From contig NZ_BTGQ01000001.1 in the NCBI RefSeq assembly GCF_036985505.1, positions 1 through 64,000 on the forward strand: DNA of 64,000 nt, read 5' to 3'. This DNA comes from Croceitalea sp947503285 (lineage in GTDB: Bacteria > Bacteroidota > Bacteroidia > Flavobacteriales > Flavobacteriaceae). The position numbers and the translations under genes are program-made. How positions within the stretch are numbered: position 1 is the stretch's first letter; the number at the start of each line of letters is the position of its first letter. Shown piece after piece: positions 35,434 to 45,926 of this stretch. The notes under the pieces were generated by a model. That model saw only the letters and a list, made by a program, of their open reading frames with translations, was not told where the DNA came from and made no database searches.

Positions 35434-37561
35434 GGAAAGAGCGTACCATAGAACAAGATTCGCCTCGAGGGATAGTTACTTTGTAAAGACGTTCTTCAAG
35501 AAGCTTATACTTTTGGTGCTGGTGAGCATGGCATACCAAGGTATTTGGGCCCAAGGGCAAGATGCTTCCATACAGGTCTTGGCCCATGCCACCAAAGATA
35601 AAATCATGTTGCGTTGGGCTGCGGACCGACCCTTGGCATGGAAGAAAGGCAATGAGTCTGGCTATATTGTTGAGCGCTATACCGTTTCTAGAAATGGTGC
35701 TGCAGTCATTCCAGTCGAAAGCACTACCCTTACCAGTACCCCATTAGTACCACGACCTTTGGTAGAATGGGAAACCTTGGCTACTTCAGATGATAATGCC
35801 GCTGTAATTGCACAAGCCCTTTATGGTGATGATTTTGATGTCGATACCATGGGCAGTGTCGATAATATTTTTGCGGTAAACAAAGAATTGGAACAACGGT
35901 TCACCTTTGCCTTGATAGCTGCGGAACAGAACTATGAAGCAGCTAAATTAGCGGGATGGGCCTTTGAGGACAATACGGCAAAACCAGGGGAGAAGTATTT
36001 GTATAAAATAAAGGTCAACCTTTTAGAAAACACTTCTTATCCCATAAAAGAGGGAAGTATTTATGCCAGTTTGGATTTTTATGAAGAATTGCCCATACCT
36101 CTTGGTTTCGTAAGTATTTTTGCAGATGGCAATGCCCTGTTGAATTGGAATTTCAACTTGCTTCAAAAAACCTATTCCAGCTATATCTTAGAGAAGTCGA
36201 CCGATGGAAATACTTTTCAAAAAGTAAACGGACAACCAATTTTCAATGCGCAGGATTCAAAAGATGGGGAACAGGTTTCCTTATTTTATTCCGATAGCAT
36301 ACCCAACAACAAAACGTTTTACTATCGCGTCAAGGGAATGACCCCTTTTGGGGAAGTTGGCCCTCCCTCTCAAGTAGAATCCGGTATGGGGCTGGCCTCT
36401 CTGGATTATACGCCCCATATTTTAAGAAAAACGATTACCGATGGGGATAACGTGGAAGTGGAATGGGAATTTCCTGAAGAGGGAAATACCGAGATCAATG
36501 GTTTTCAACTTCGAAGGGCAAACCGCCCCGAAGGCCCTTATAAGACCGTCAAGGAAAATATTGCCCCGTTGGCACGTAAAACGAGGTATACAGGTCTTGG
36601 ACGGATCAATTACTTTACCGTAGTGGCAATGGGTAAAAACGGAACGGAGAAACCATCTTTCCCAACCATAGTGCAACCCTTGGATTCCTTGCCCCCGAGT
36701 CCCCCCAAAGAACTTTCAGGACAAATAGATACTACCGGGGTGGTACGACTTTCTTGGAAAAAGAACGAGGAGCTGGACTTAGCGGGTTATCGCATATTCC
36801 GGTCCAACAATCCCGCAGCAGAGTTCTCCCAAATAACGTTATCCGTAGTTAAGGCTAATGAGTATTTGGATACGGTACCTATGGCAAACCTAAATAAAAA
36901 GGTATACTACAAACTCATCGCAGAAGATCAACGCTACAATACCTCCGATTTTTCAGAACCGCTGGTACTCGAAAAACCAGACCTTATCCCCCCTTCACCA
37001 CCGGTAATCAAAAACTATGAGGCGAGTGAAAAGGGAACGGTTGTGAATTGGGTCAATAGCTCAAGCGATGACGTGATTGCCCATGTGCTATACAGGAAGA
37101 ATTTGGCATTTGAAGAAGAAGGATGGGAGCAATTGGTCCGCATCGAAATTGAAGACCCAACCACCTACGTGGATACCGACGTTTCCCCGGGCAGACCATA
37201 TGCATATACCCTCGTGGCTTTGGATGCCACGGGATTGGAGAGTAAACCCACGGCACAAATTGTGGTGAACACGCCTAAAAGGCTCTATGCCGAACTCGTT
37301 TCAAAATTCAATGGGGTGGTCGATCGTGAGACACGGCGGATTCGTCTGTCTTGGAAAACGGATGAAGAAAATGTCTCCGAATTTTTATTGTACCGTGCAG
37401 AAGAGGGAACTTCCTTGGCCCTGTACAAAACCATCGCGGGTAACAAACGTTCTTTTGTAGATACCGATCTCGTGGTCAGTACCAAGTATAGGTACGCACT
37501 GCAATTGGTAAAAAAAGATGGGACACAATCACGATTAAAGATAATTAAGATAATGTATTAA
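35423..37561 (+). CDS. Exported fibronectin type III repeat protein
   Basis: 712 residues. The start is one of two adjacent ATG codons inside the end of the previous gene (11-base overlap). A signal peptide lies at about 25-45 (LILLVLVSMAYQGIWAQ). The rest is a series of FnIII-like units recognisable by WxxxxD/L..Y.I.R....F and YYRV...PFGE words, for example NALLNWNFNLLQKTYSSYIL, VRLSWKKNEELDLAGYRIFR and IRLSWKTDEENVSEFLLYRA. It ends without a T9SS sorting domain. FnIII stacks act as spacers or binding modules on the cell surface. Coupled to the genes on both sides, it belongs to the same assembly. Confidence 0.8.
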   Translation: MMSKERAYHRTRFASRDSYFVKTFFKKLILLVLVSMAYQGIWAQGQDASIQVLAHATKDKIMLRWAADRPLAWKKGNESGYIVERYTVSRNGAAVIPVESTTLTSTPLVPRPLVEWETLATSDDNAAVIAQALYGDDFDVDTMGSVDNIFAVNKELEQRFTFALIAAEQNYEAAKLAGWAFEDNTAKPGEKYLYKIKVNLLENTSYPIKEGSIYASLDFYEELPIPLGFVSIFADGNALLNWNFNLLQKTYSSYILEKSTDGNTFQKVNGQPIFNAQDSKDGEQVSLFYSDSIPNNKTFYYRVKGMTPFGEVGPPSQVESGMGLASLDYTPHILRKTITDGDNVEVEWEFPEEGNTEINGFQLRRANRPEGPYKTVKENIAPLARKTRYTGLGRINYFTVVAMGKNGTEKPSFPTIVQPLDSLPPSPPKELSGQIDTTGVVRLSWKKNEELDLAGYRIFRSNNPAAEFSQITLSVVKANEYLDTVPMANLNKKVYYKLIAEDQRYNTSDFSEPLVLEKPDLIPPSPPVIKNYEASEKGTVVNWVNSSSDDVIAHVLYRKNLAFEEEGWEQLVRIEIEDPTTYVDTDVSPGRPYAYTLVALDATGLESKPTAQIVVNTPKRLYAELVSKFNGVVDRETRRIRLSWKTDEENVSEFLLYRAEEGTSLALYKTIAGNKRSFVDTDLVVSTKYRYALQLVKKDGTQSRLKIIKIMY

Positions 37562-37564
37562 GCT

Positions 37565-40500
37565 ATGAAAAAGTTCTACATTACACTAACTGGTTTATTG
37601 TCTCTTTTCTTGTTTAGTTGGAAATCCAACGCTCAATATACCTACCTTGCGGAGTGGGCTATTCAACAGCAGGCGGTTTCTTATGTAAACCAAGGCTATC
37701 AATTTATTGTTTACGCCGTTGAAGATACGACCCAAGAATCCGGTGCTTTTCTATTTAGTGGCAGTGGTGATACCAATACCCCCCAGAGCTTTGTTGGAAA
37801 ACGGGTAATAACCTCTTCCGTTCCTTTAACCCAAGTTGCACTGCGATTTCAGGCCTTGCCCATTAACGGTCCTGCCAGTTTTACGTATTCCAACATGGGT
37901 TGTAATGTTCCCTTTGTTCTCTATGGATCTACGGCCAACGTAAGTTACTTTCGGGTGTATGAAGTAGATTCCTTTACCAATGCAAATAGTTATGATGCCA
38001 CAAATAGCACTCTCTCCGAATGTGAAACAGAATCCCTCACGGTGTATACCCCAGGATGTTCAGAGGCAGTGGCATATGGAGTCGAGTATCAGGTTGGAGG
38101 GAGCACTATCTGGAACACCCTTTTGCCCTATGCAGAACGGCCAGAGACCTTTTCCTTTGAACAAAGCGATTTTAGTGGATTAAATACAGGTGAGAACCTA
38201 AGGCTAAGGATTTTGTATAATCCTGGCGCTACACCCGAGTATTCTGAAGTTTTGACCTATGTTTACTTGCCATGTCCTCCCGTATTGAACGGTACAACAC
38301 CAAGCAATATTTCTTGCTTTGACAGCAGTGATGGGAGCGCCAAGTTATTTTATGACAGGCCCTTGGCCAACGGTGAACAATTCCGGGCAACGCTTAGTGG
38401 CCTGACCCCGGAGGGATTTACCATTCCTGAGGCGAATGTTATTGTAGACAATTTTGCCGTTGACAATAGTTATACTTGGCAAAATTTGGTTCCTGGGAAT
38501 TATTCAATTACCTACCAAACATTTATTTTAAATGGTCCTGGAAGTGCCGATGATCAACCCACAAGCACAGGGGAAACGGGTACCTTTACCATCAATAGGC
38601 CAAGCGAGGTTACCGTGGCAATTTCAAGTACTGACCAGCCCAATTGCCCAGGGGACACTGGTAGCGTTACCTTGAGCGCAATCGGGGGACAGGATCTGGA
38701 ATCGGGTACGTACCAATATTCGAACAATGGTGGAGCTTGGCAGAATTCCCCGGTGTTCAACAATCTTCCGCAAGGGAGCAGCAATGTTTTTAGAAGCCGA
38801 TTGGTGCTAGGCGGCGGTGTGAGCTGTATCAGCCCAAGCAATGCCACCGTCAATATCAACCAAATAACCAATGGGGTTACCATTACCTCGGGTGCGGTAA
38901 ATAGGGAACCTGGTTTTCCTGGGGCCGCCGACGGGGAGATTCGCATAAATATCACAGGAGGGGCACCGGATTTCAACTATCAGGTAACCGGTCCGGTAAC
39001 CCGTAATTTATCGACAACGGCAAGCTCTGGCGTGCTAACGGGACTTCCCTCAGGTACGTATTCGTTATCGGTAACCGATGCGAATGGATGTACCGCTACC
39101 TTTTCGGGTACGGTTACCTTGACCAATGTACCACTACCTACCATAACATCAATGCAAGTAACCCAACCAATAAGTTGTTTTGGTGCTTCTGATGCAGAAG
39201 TCACGGTGACCATATCTGGGGGTAACGCTCCATATAACTACCAATGGCTACGTGATGGTGTGCTTCTAGAGACAAATTCGACTAATGGCACATTCATACG
39301 CGGTGGACTTAGTGAAGGTTCGTATACTATCAATGTATCTTCATCCGTGGCACCGGTAACCAATCCTTCGGCCCGGACATCCCAGTCGGTTACGGTAACC
39401 GAACCTGCGCAATTGGTGATAGCCAATGCAAGTGCCAATGATATCAGTTGTTTTGGCGGTAATGATGGTTCCATTTCAGTAATGGTAAATGGGGGTACGG
39501 CACCCTATCGCTATCGTATATCCAATACGGGTAATTTTACTTCGGCTACGGGGAGTACATTTGATATTCCAGTGGGTATGACGGGAGACTACCCCCTTTT
39601 TATCCGCGATGCCAACGATTGTCAAGTGGTATTTGGAAGCGTATTGACCATTTCAGAACCCACTGATCCCATTCAGGTTACTGAGGTATTGGCTTCCCAT
39701 GTGGACAATACGCAAAATGGTGGGTTTGCCGGTGTTTTGGAAATTTCAGTAATAAATAACGTGGGAATCGCTACTACGGAATGGACGAGAAACGGAACTG
39801 CCTTTGTACCCCCGGCAGGTTCTACCCAGACCCGTTTGATTGACCTACCCGCAGGAAACTATAACCTGATTTTAACCGATACCAATGGTTGTACCGGCAG
39901 CTTGGCCAATCCCATAGAAATTTTGGAACCCGGTCCATTGGCCATCACGGACCTTTCTGGGACCGATATTTCCTGTTTTGGGGAAGCCACGGGAAGTATA
40001 CAGGTCACGGTCACTGGTACACCACCTTTCAATTTTGTCTGGGAAAAACAAGGGGAGCCCGGGTTTACCGCTCCCAATACCAATACTATTTCTGGGTTGA
40101 CCGCCGGTACTTATACCCTAAGGTTAACCGATGCAAGCACGGCTCCCGAAGTTACTTCAAGCGTTACGTTGATGGAACCAACGGCTTTGCTTGATGCTAC
40201 GGCTACCCCCACCGAAGTGTCTTGTAATGGTGGTGGTGATGGCGTTATCGTTGTTTCCGCCAATGGGGGAACCCCTCCTTATTCCTATGCCTTGGATGGA
40301 GGTGCCTTCCAAACATTAAATTCCTTTTCATCCCTCTTACCTAGGGATTATACGATAACCGTAAGGGATGCCAACGCCTGTGAGTTCGATACTACGGCTT
40401 CCGTAACCGAACCCGATGCCATTAGCGTTGTTTTGGACGGTCTTACCAATGTTTCGGTCAATGGCGGTACGGATGGTGCAATCGCCATTTCCATTCAAGG

Positions 40501-43150
40501 CGGCACGGCCCCTTATGATATCAGTTGGTCCGGCCCGGGGGCTTTTTCCCAAGTAACCGAAGATATTTCAGGTTTGGCAGCGGGTACCTATACGTTACAG
40601 ATTCGTGATGCTCGACACACCACGGATGCCAGTGGCTGTTTTTATTTGGAAAACTTTACCGTTATCGAACCAGGGCCACTGTCCATATTGGCCGTTGATG
40701 TTGTTGATGTTACCTGTAAAGGAGAGGCCACGGGGGCAATCACCCTCACGGCAACGGGCACCGACCCGATAAACTTTGAATGGGAGTTTAATGGTACAAT
40801 TATCCCCGGGGAAACAACGAACTCCCTACAAAATGTTGTGGCAGGTATTTATACCGTTACTATTGATGATGCCACCGCTACACCCCCCATTACCCAAAAT
40901 ATCACGGTTGGGGAACCCTTGGAGGCGCTCACGGCTACAGGTATTGCCACACAGGTGTCCTGCTTTGGGGGTGCCGACGGGTCTATACAGGTCAACGCCC
41001 AAGGTGGTGTGCCGCCTTATAGTTATGCTTTGGATAATGGGGCGGTACAATCTTCGAATACCTTTAATGACCTTGGCGAAGGTTTTTACGGTATTACCGT
41101 TTGGGATGCCAATAATTGTGAGTATCAGTTTACAAATGACATCTTCGTAAATGAACCGGCCGAATTGATATTGATTGTAGATCAACAGACCAATCTTACC
41201 GCAGAAGGATCTGATGACGGGGCGATATCGGTAACTGTTGCTGGCGGTACTTCGCCCTATACCTATGAATGGTTTTCAGATAATGGTTTTAGTGCAACCA
41301 ATGAAGATGTTACCGATTTACCGGCCGGCAATTATACGTTGATCGTACGGGATGCCAATCATACCAATGATTCCGATGGATGTACCTTGATCGAAGATTT
41401 TGTCATCACGGAACCAGGACAATTGATCGTTTCTGCACAGACCACGGTGTTTTTAGAGTGTTTTGGTGACGATTTCGGTGAAATTGTTGTTGATGTACAG
41501 GGTGGTGTTCAACCCTATGCTTATGAGTGGTTTCAAATCAGTGGTGGAAGTAATACCCCATTAAATGAGTTTGATGATATTCTGGGGGATTTGGAAGCTG
41601 GGGAATACTTCGTAAGGGTTACGGATGCCAATGGAGTAACCATTGATTCCAATTCAGTGCTATTGGAAGAACCTCCTTTGCTCACCGTGCAAGTTGTAAA
41701 TACCACTGATGTGCTCTGTACAGGAGAGGCTACGGGGTCAATTGCTATTGCGGTTCAAGGGGGAACACCACCCTATAGGTACTTTTGGAGTAATGGTGAA
41801 ACGACCCAAAACCTACAGAACATAGCTGCCGGTGAGTATACCATTGAAGTGGCCGACAGCAATGGATGTTTCGTTGAGATCAATACTACGGTTCAAGAAC
41901 CTTCAAATGCCTTACGATTCGAGAATGTTACCATTACCAATGTTTCAGAATATGAAGGTGCCGATGGGGCTATCGATGTGGATATTCTGGGAGGTATCGG
42001 GCCGTATACCATAGAATGGGTTCGACTAGCGGACAATAGTTCTTTAGGTGGACAAACAAACCTATCCAACCTTATCGCGGGCGACTACCAATTGAACGTT
42101 ACGGATGACAATGGATGTACCCTTGCGAATACTTTTACGGTGACGCAACCTGATGTAATCGAAGCTACCGTCATACAGCCTACTTGTTTCGGAAGTTCGG
42201 ATGGTAGTATTGCATTGGAAGTAAATTTCGGAAATGGCAATTTCTCTTATTCATGGAGCAACGGTGCAACGACAAGCACGATTTCCAACTTGGGAGCAGG
42301 CGACTATACGGTTACCGTCACAGGATTTGACAATGGTCCAGAGATGCGTACCTATACCCTCGTTGACCCGGTTCCCTTAGAAGTCGACTTGGGTGAAGAC
42401 CGGGTTCTTTGCGATGGCCAGGTCTTAACCTTGGATGCTACCGTAGAAGGTACCGATATCACCTATGAATGGTCTTCCAATACCGGTTTTTCAAGTAACG
42501 CCCCAATAGTTGATTTAAACCAAAGCGGTACCTATAGTCTAACTATAAGCAATCAAAATGGGTGCACAGCTACGGGAACTATCACTATCGAGGTCATAGA
42601 AGATGAAATCAGTGCGGAATTCGCTATGTCTAGCCAAGCATTTGTCGATGAACCTGTGATTGCCGTTGACATTAGTTTTCCAATACCCGATACCTTGCAA
42701 TGGATATTGCCTGATGGTGCTACCGTCTTAAAGCAAGATAATGATGAGCTTGAAGTGGTGTTTGCCGAGGCCGGGGAATATGAAATAGGAATTTTGACCA
42801 CGAGAGGGCAGTGTTTGGCAACCCAAACGAAGAAAGTACTTATTGTAGAGCGAGACGGTACGGTTACGGGTACTACTACAGATAAAAACACCAAGAATTT
42901 AGAGGATTTCCTTATATATCCCAACCCGACCAATGGTAGGTTCACCGCGGATATAGAGCTTTCAGAACGGGCAAATATAAGTGTCAAGATATTTAGTTTT
43001 GCCAACAATACATTGATTACATCCGCAAAAGAACGCGGTGAGAGCTCATATCGTATTGCCTTTGACATTTCTGCCATGCCCTCAGGGGTCTATGCGGTGT
43101 TATTGGAAACGCCTTTTGGAAATAGATTGCAAAAAGTTATTATAAGATAA
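37565..43150 (+). CDS. Giant SprB-repeat adhesin-like protein with T9SS type A sorting domain
   Basis: 1861 residues with a signal peptide (TGLLSLFLFSWKSNAQ). After a 240-residue N-terminal part there are about 16 SprB-type repeats of 80-95 residues, each with a start like ISCFGGNDGSISVMVNGGTAPYRY and an end like LPAGNYTLTVTDANGC. A PKD/Ig-like unit follows (VDLGEDRVLCDGQVLTLDAT). The last 80 or so residues are a T9SS type A sorting domain (IYPNPTNGRFTADIELSER, ending in QKVIIR). SprB of Flavobacterium johnsoniae is a mobile surface adhesin used in gliding; this protein shares the repeat and the export route. It is the only protein of the locus with a visible T9SS signal, so it is likely surface-exposed and may be the carrier or stalk. 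Confidence 0.9.
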   Translation: MKKFYITLTGLLSLFLFSWKSNAQYTYLAEWAIQQQAVSYVNQGYQFIVYAVEDTTQESGAFLFSGSGDTNTPQSFVGKRVITSSVPLTQVALRFQALPINGPASFTYSNMGCNVPFVLYGSTANVSYFRVYEVDSFTNANSYDATNSTLSECETESLTVYTPGCSEAVAYGVEYQVGGSTIWNTLLPYAERPETFSFEQSDFSGLNTGENLRLRILYNPGATPEYSEVLTYVYLPCPPVLNGTTPSNISCFDSSDGSAKLFYDRPLANGEQFRATLSGLTPEGFTIPEANVIVDNFAVDNSYTWQNLVPGNYSITYQTFILNGPGSADDQPTSTGETGTFTINRPSEVTVAISSTDQPNCPGDTGSVTLSAIGGQDLESGTYQYSNNGGAWQNSPVFNNLPQGSSNVFRSRLVLGGGVSCISPSNATVNINQITNGVTITSGAVNREPGFPGAADGEIRINITGGAPDFNYQVTGPVTRNLSTTASSGVLTGLPSGTYSLSVTDANGCTATFSGTVTLTNVPLPTITSMQVTQPISCFGASDAEVTVTISGGNAPYNYQWLRDGVLLETNSTNGTFIRGGLSEGSYTINVSSSVAPVTNPSARTSQSVTVTEPAQLVIANASANDISCFGGNDGSISVMVNGGTAPYRYRISNTGNFTSATGSTFDIPVGMTGDYPLFIRDANDCQVVFGSVLTISEPTDPIQVTEVLASHVDNTQNGGFAGVLEISVINNVGIATTEWTRNGTAFVPPAGSTQTRLIDLPAGNYNLILTDTNGCTGSLANPIEILEPGPLAITDLSGTDISCFGEATGSIQVTVTGTPPFNFVWEKQGEPGFTAPNTNTISGLTAGTYTLRLTDASTAPEVTSSVTLMEPTALLDATATPTEVSCNGGGDGVIVVSANGGTPPYSYALDGGAFQTLNSFSSLLPRDYTITVRDANACEFDTTASVTEPDAISVVLDGLTNVSVNGGTDGAIAISIQGGTAPYDISWSGPGAFSQVTEDISGLAAGTYTLQIRDARHTTDASGCFYLENFTVIEPGPLSILAVDVVDVTCKGEATGAITLTATGTDPINFEWEFNGTIIPGETTNSLQNVVAGIYTVTIDDATATPPITQNITVGEPLEALTATGIATQVSCFGGADGSIQVNAQGGVPPYSYALDNGAVQSSNTFNDLGEGFYGITVWDANNCEYQFTNDIFVNEPAELILIVDQQTNLTAEGSDDGAISVTVAGGTSPYTYEWFSDNGFSATNEDVTDLPAGNYTLIVRDANHTNDSDGCTLIEDFVITEPGQLIVSAQTTVFLECFGDDFGEIVVDVQGGVQPYAYEWFQISGGSNTPLNEFDDILGDLEAGEYFVRVTDANGVTIDSNSVLLEEPPLLTVQVVNTTDVLCTGEATGSIAIAVQGGTPPYRYFWSNGETTQNLQNIAAGEYTIEVADSNGCFVEINTTVQEPSNALRFENVTITNVSEYEGADGAIDVDILGGIGPYTIEWVRLADNSSLGGQTNLSNLIAGDYQLNVTDDNGCTLANTFTVTQPDVIEATVIQPTCFGSSDGSIALEVNFGNGNFSYSWSNGATTSTISNLGAGDYTVTVTGFDNGPEMRTYTLVDPVPLEVDLGEDRVLCDGQVLTLDATVEGTDITYEWSSNTGFSSNAPIVDLNQSGTYSLTISNQNGCTATGTITIEVIEDEISAEFAMSSQAFVDEPVIAVDISFPIPDTLQWILPDGATVLKQDNDELEVVFAEAGEYEIGILTTRGQCLATQTKKVLIVERDGTVTGTTTDKNTKNLEDFLIYPNPTNGRFTADIELSERANISVKIFSFANNTLITSAKERGESSYRIAFDISAMPSGVYAVLLETPFGNRLQKVIIR

Positions 43151-43562
43151 AAGGGAATCAATAGTGCCTGCAACAAGGGATTGGTACAAAACAAATACAG
43201 TAGAACCAATGTTCCAGCAACACGAAAACCATAGTCTAAATATATTCCCGAATGACCTAAGCGGGAAGATGCTTGATTCGATATGCAAAATGATATATCC
43301 TTATTACAGGACAAATTTTAAGTCGAACTCACGTTAAGTTGCAATTTAAATGATTCCGAAATGGTCTGTACCATTTTTACTTTTACCTGAACGATTTATT
43401 ACCTACAATCCCCAAAAATTGCGCTTACAAGGTTGGTGTATGTAACCGAAGTGATTCCCAAATTCTTTTTTCGAGGTTCCCTATAATGAAATACGTTAAG
43501 TTTTTCAGGAATACGGTCAATCCATTGCTACAGGAAGCAAGAACTTTGAAAAAAACACAGAT
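43151..43562. other. Intergenic region after the toxin locus
   Basis: About 410 bases. No gene family, RNA or clear terminator was recognised. The short frames on the minus strand look accidental. It separates the toxin locus from the SDR gene. Confidence 0.4.
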
Positions 43563-44306
43563 ATGAAATTAAAAGATAAAGTTATTGTAATTACTGGGGC
43601 TTCCAGTGGTATAGGAAGGGCAACCGCTAAACTACTTTCCAATGAAGGTGCCAAAGTGGTCCTTACGGCACGGCGTGAGGAAAAGTTGCAAGAATTGGAA
43701 AAAGAGATTACTACTAAGGGCGGAAAAGCAATGTCCATTATTGGTGATGTCACGAATAAAGAAGATTTTGAAAAGATCACGAAAATGACCTTAGAAGCCT
43801 GGGGTACTATCGACGGTCTCGTTAATAATGCGGGACTCATGCCACTTTCGCTCATCAAAAACCTGCACACAGAAGAGTGGAATCAAATGATCGATGTGAA
43901 TATCAAAGGTGTTCTCAACGGGGTGGCTGCCGTCTTACCCACTATGCTTGAAAATAAAAGTGGGCACATCATAAATATTGCCTCAAGTGCTGGAAGAAAA
44001 ATATATCCCGGAGGTGCAGTGTATTGTGCCACGAAGGCAGCAGTCAGAATGTTTTCAGAGGGCTTACGTCAAGAACTTTCCCCCACCTATGGCATTAACG
44101 TTACGTCCATTGAGCCAGGATTTGTTTCGACCGAATTGATGGATACCATCAGCGACGACGAGATTAAAGAGCAGCTATCTGAGATGGGTCAAATGACACC
44201 GTTGGAAGCCAAAGATATTGCCGAATCGATTTTATATGCAATGTCACAACCCAAACGCGCCAATATCAATGATGTATATATTATGCCAACGGAACAAAAA
44301 CAATAG
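43563..44306 (+). CDS. Short-chain dehydrogenase/reductase (SDR)
   Basis: 247 residues, full family length. The classical SDR motifs are present: TGASSGIG at 11-18 for NAD(P) binding, NNAG near 88, a Ser in NIASSAG, and YCATK (catalytic Tyr and Lys) near 157. It carries out NAD(P)-dependent oxidation or reduction of an unknown alcohol or ketone. TARREE after the second strand suggests NADP preference because of the Arg residues. It is followed by a small Rho-N-like gene after two bases, so the two may be co-transcribed. Confidence 0.9.
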   Translation: MKLKDKVIVITGASSGIGRATAKLLSNEGAKVVLTARREEKLQELEKEITTKGGKAMSIIGDVTNKEDFEKITKMTLEAWGTIDGLVNNAGLMPLSLIKNLHTEEWNQMIDVNIKGVLNGVAAVLPTMLENKSGHIINIASSAGRKIYPGGAVYCATKAAVRMFSEGLRQELSPTYGINVTSIEPGFVSTELMDTISDDEIKEQLSEMGQMTPLEAKDIAESILYAMSQPKRANINDVYIMPTEQKQ

Positions 44307-44308
44307 TT

Positions 44309-44548
44309 ATGGGAAGACCGAGTATAAAAAACGAAGACCAGTATGAAGCTTTACGTGACAAGGGGTACAGTCAAGAAAAGGCAGCCCGTATCGCTAATTC
44401 CGAGAATTCAGGAAAGAGGGGAGGTCGCTCGAAGGCTTATGAAAAACGCACAAAAGAGGCATTGTATGAGCAAGCGAAAAAAATAGGTATCGATGGCCGT
44501 TCAAAAATGAACAAAGAAGAACTTATCGAGGCCCTGAGAAACGATTGA
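44309..44548 (+). CDS. Small basic protein with Rho-N/SAP-like C-terminus
   Basis: 79 residues. The N-terminal part (GRPSIKNEDQYEALRDKGYS) is followed by a basic stretch (SENSGKRGGRSKAYEKRTKE) and a C-terminal helix-extended-helix unit (LYEQAKKIGIDGRSKMNKEELIEALRND), the pattern of the Rho termination factor N-terminal or SAP-like domain. Such small proteins bind nucleic acid and are often stress-related. It starts two bases after the SDR stop. Confidence 0.75.
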   Translation: MGRPSIKNEDQYEALRDKGYSQEKAARIANSENSGKRGGRSKAYEKRTKEALYEQAKKIGIDGRSKMNKEELIEALRND

Positions 44549-44891
44549 TTCTTAATGCTTTTATCCAAACGGCATCGTACTCAATCTTGATTTCATCAAC
44601 ATCAGTTGAGACGGTTTACAAATCAAGGAACTTTGAATTTAATTAGTCTTTTGGGTTACTATTTGATGCAAATGCGCAAAAAGTATTTTAGGGTAACTAT
44701 ACTTTTACCTCGTACTGTTTGAAGGCTCACTTTCAACATGTACTCAGCAGAAGGCCCAATTTTATGATTGGGCCTTCATACTTCAAAAGTAATACTATTG
44801 TTTTTTTTGTATTTTAGTGATGCTGAGTACATGCTATCGAACTAATTTTATCTTAGGTTACTATGTTGTTCGACGATTATAGGGAAGGGGT
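44549..44891. other. Intergenic region with one strong hairpin
   Basis: 343 bases between the Rho-N-like and AraC genes. The only structure seen is the perfect inverted repeat at 44750-44777. No coding frame or RNA gene was recognised. The AraC promoter must lie in the last 100 bases. Confidence 0.5.
44750..44777. repeat. Perfect 11-bp inverted repeat (hairpin)
   Basis: GAAGGCCCAAT at 44750-44760 and ATTGGGCCTTC at 44767-44777 pair over a six-base loop. No T run follows on either strand, so this is a weak terminator. It may be an operator or RNA structure ahead of the AraC gene. Confidence 0.6.
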
Positions 44892-45926
44892 ATGAAAAAA
44901 AAGCTTTCTGTCAAGGATACGGATGCACATGCCGTGGTCAAATCCATGGCTTCTGCACTTGGCATAGATTATTTAGACCATAAATATGAGTGCATCGTCG
45001 ATCTCCCTAAAGAATTCGGGCAAGGTAGTGTAAAGTCTTATGATTTTAAGGATGGTTTTGGTGTAGTCCATACGAATTATAAATTAACGAAAGACTTCCA
45101 TTTCGAGTTGGCGAAAGGAATGGTTCATCCGTTGAAGTTGATATTCAACGTTGGGAATGTATATCACCATAAACTTGAAAATTTTGAAAAGTATACCGAG
45201 ATAAATTTCTCGGAGGTTTTGGTCGTTGCCAGTACGCCGGGCAACAACCATCATTTCATCATACCTTCCCAGGCGGATTCCGATTTATTTTCCATTGAAG
45301 TCAACCGAAAACTTTTCGAAAGTCGTATTATTGATTTCACCGAGGAAATGGATGCCGAAATGGCAATTCTATTTAGGGATTTAAACGGGGTAATACCCTT
45401 TACATATAAAGGTTCTTTCAGTTATGATATCGGTGTGATGATCGAAGAGTTTAAGAACTGTGGCTTAAAAGGGATGAACAGATATATCTATTTAGAGGCC
45501 AAGGCCTATGAGATTTTTTCAAGTTTTCTAGAGCAATACTTAGACGATTTTAAGAAACCGGATAAACGAAGCATCTTTAGACAGAATCAAACCCGCTTCA
45601 TCAAGCAAGCCGCAGTGTTTATCAAACAAAACATGGAAAACCTACCATCAGTACAGGGTCTTGCCCAAAAATTTGGTTTGAGTGTCAATATTCTACAAGG
45701 TGGCTTTAGGTCGATTTATGGCATGTCTGTCAACGAATACATACAGAACGAGCGTCTTCTGCGTATTAAGGAACTTCTTGAGCAATCTGAGCATTCCATA
45801 TCAGAGATAACCTATCTGGTCGGATTGAACTCTAAAAGCTATTTATCCAAGATTTTCTTGGAACGTTATTCGATGACTCCTACCGAATTTCGAAGTAGGA
45901 TGAAACGAAATGAGGGAACCAACTAA
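44892..45926 (+). CDS. AraC-family transcriptional regulator
   Basis: 344 residues. The C-terminal 100 residues form the AraC double helix-turn-helix: ENLPSVQGLAQKFGLSVNIL (first), then NEYIQNERLLRIKELLEQSE and ISEITYLVGLNSKSYLSKIF with the closing MTPTEFRSR. The N-terminal 230 residues are a ligand or sensor region without a recognised domain. It stands alone with about 280 bases on its right and no obvious partner, so its target genes are unknown. Confidence 0.9.
   Translation: MKKKLSVKDTDAHAVVKSMASALGIDYLDHKYECIVDLPKEFGQGSVKSYDFKDGFGVVHTNYKLTKDFHFELAKGMVHPLKLIFNVGNVYHHKLENFEKYTEINFSEVLVVASTPGNNHHFIIPSQADSDLFSIEVNRKLFESRIIDFTEEMDAEMAILFRDLNGVIPFTYKGSFSYDIGVMIEEFKNCGLKGMNRYIYLEAKAYEIFSSFLEQYLDDFKKPDKRSIFRQNQTRFIKQAAVFIKQNMENLPSVQGLAQKFGLSVNILQGGFRSIYGMSVNEYIQNERLLRIKELLEQSEHSISEITYLVGLNSKSYLSKIFLERYSMTPTEFRSRMKRNEGTN

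Noticed and set aside
38554..39474. Long minus-strand frames opposite the SprB-repeat gene
   Set aside because: They mirror the repeated codon pattern of the sense gene and have Val/Ser/Pro-rich nonsense composition.
37565..43150. DNA-level tandem repeat array in the SprB-repeat gene
   Set aside because: The units are similar at protein level only and too diverged in DNA to be a recent tandem expansion; described under the gene.
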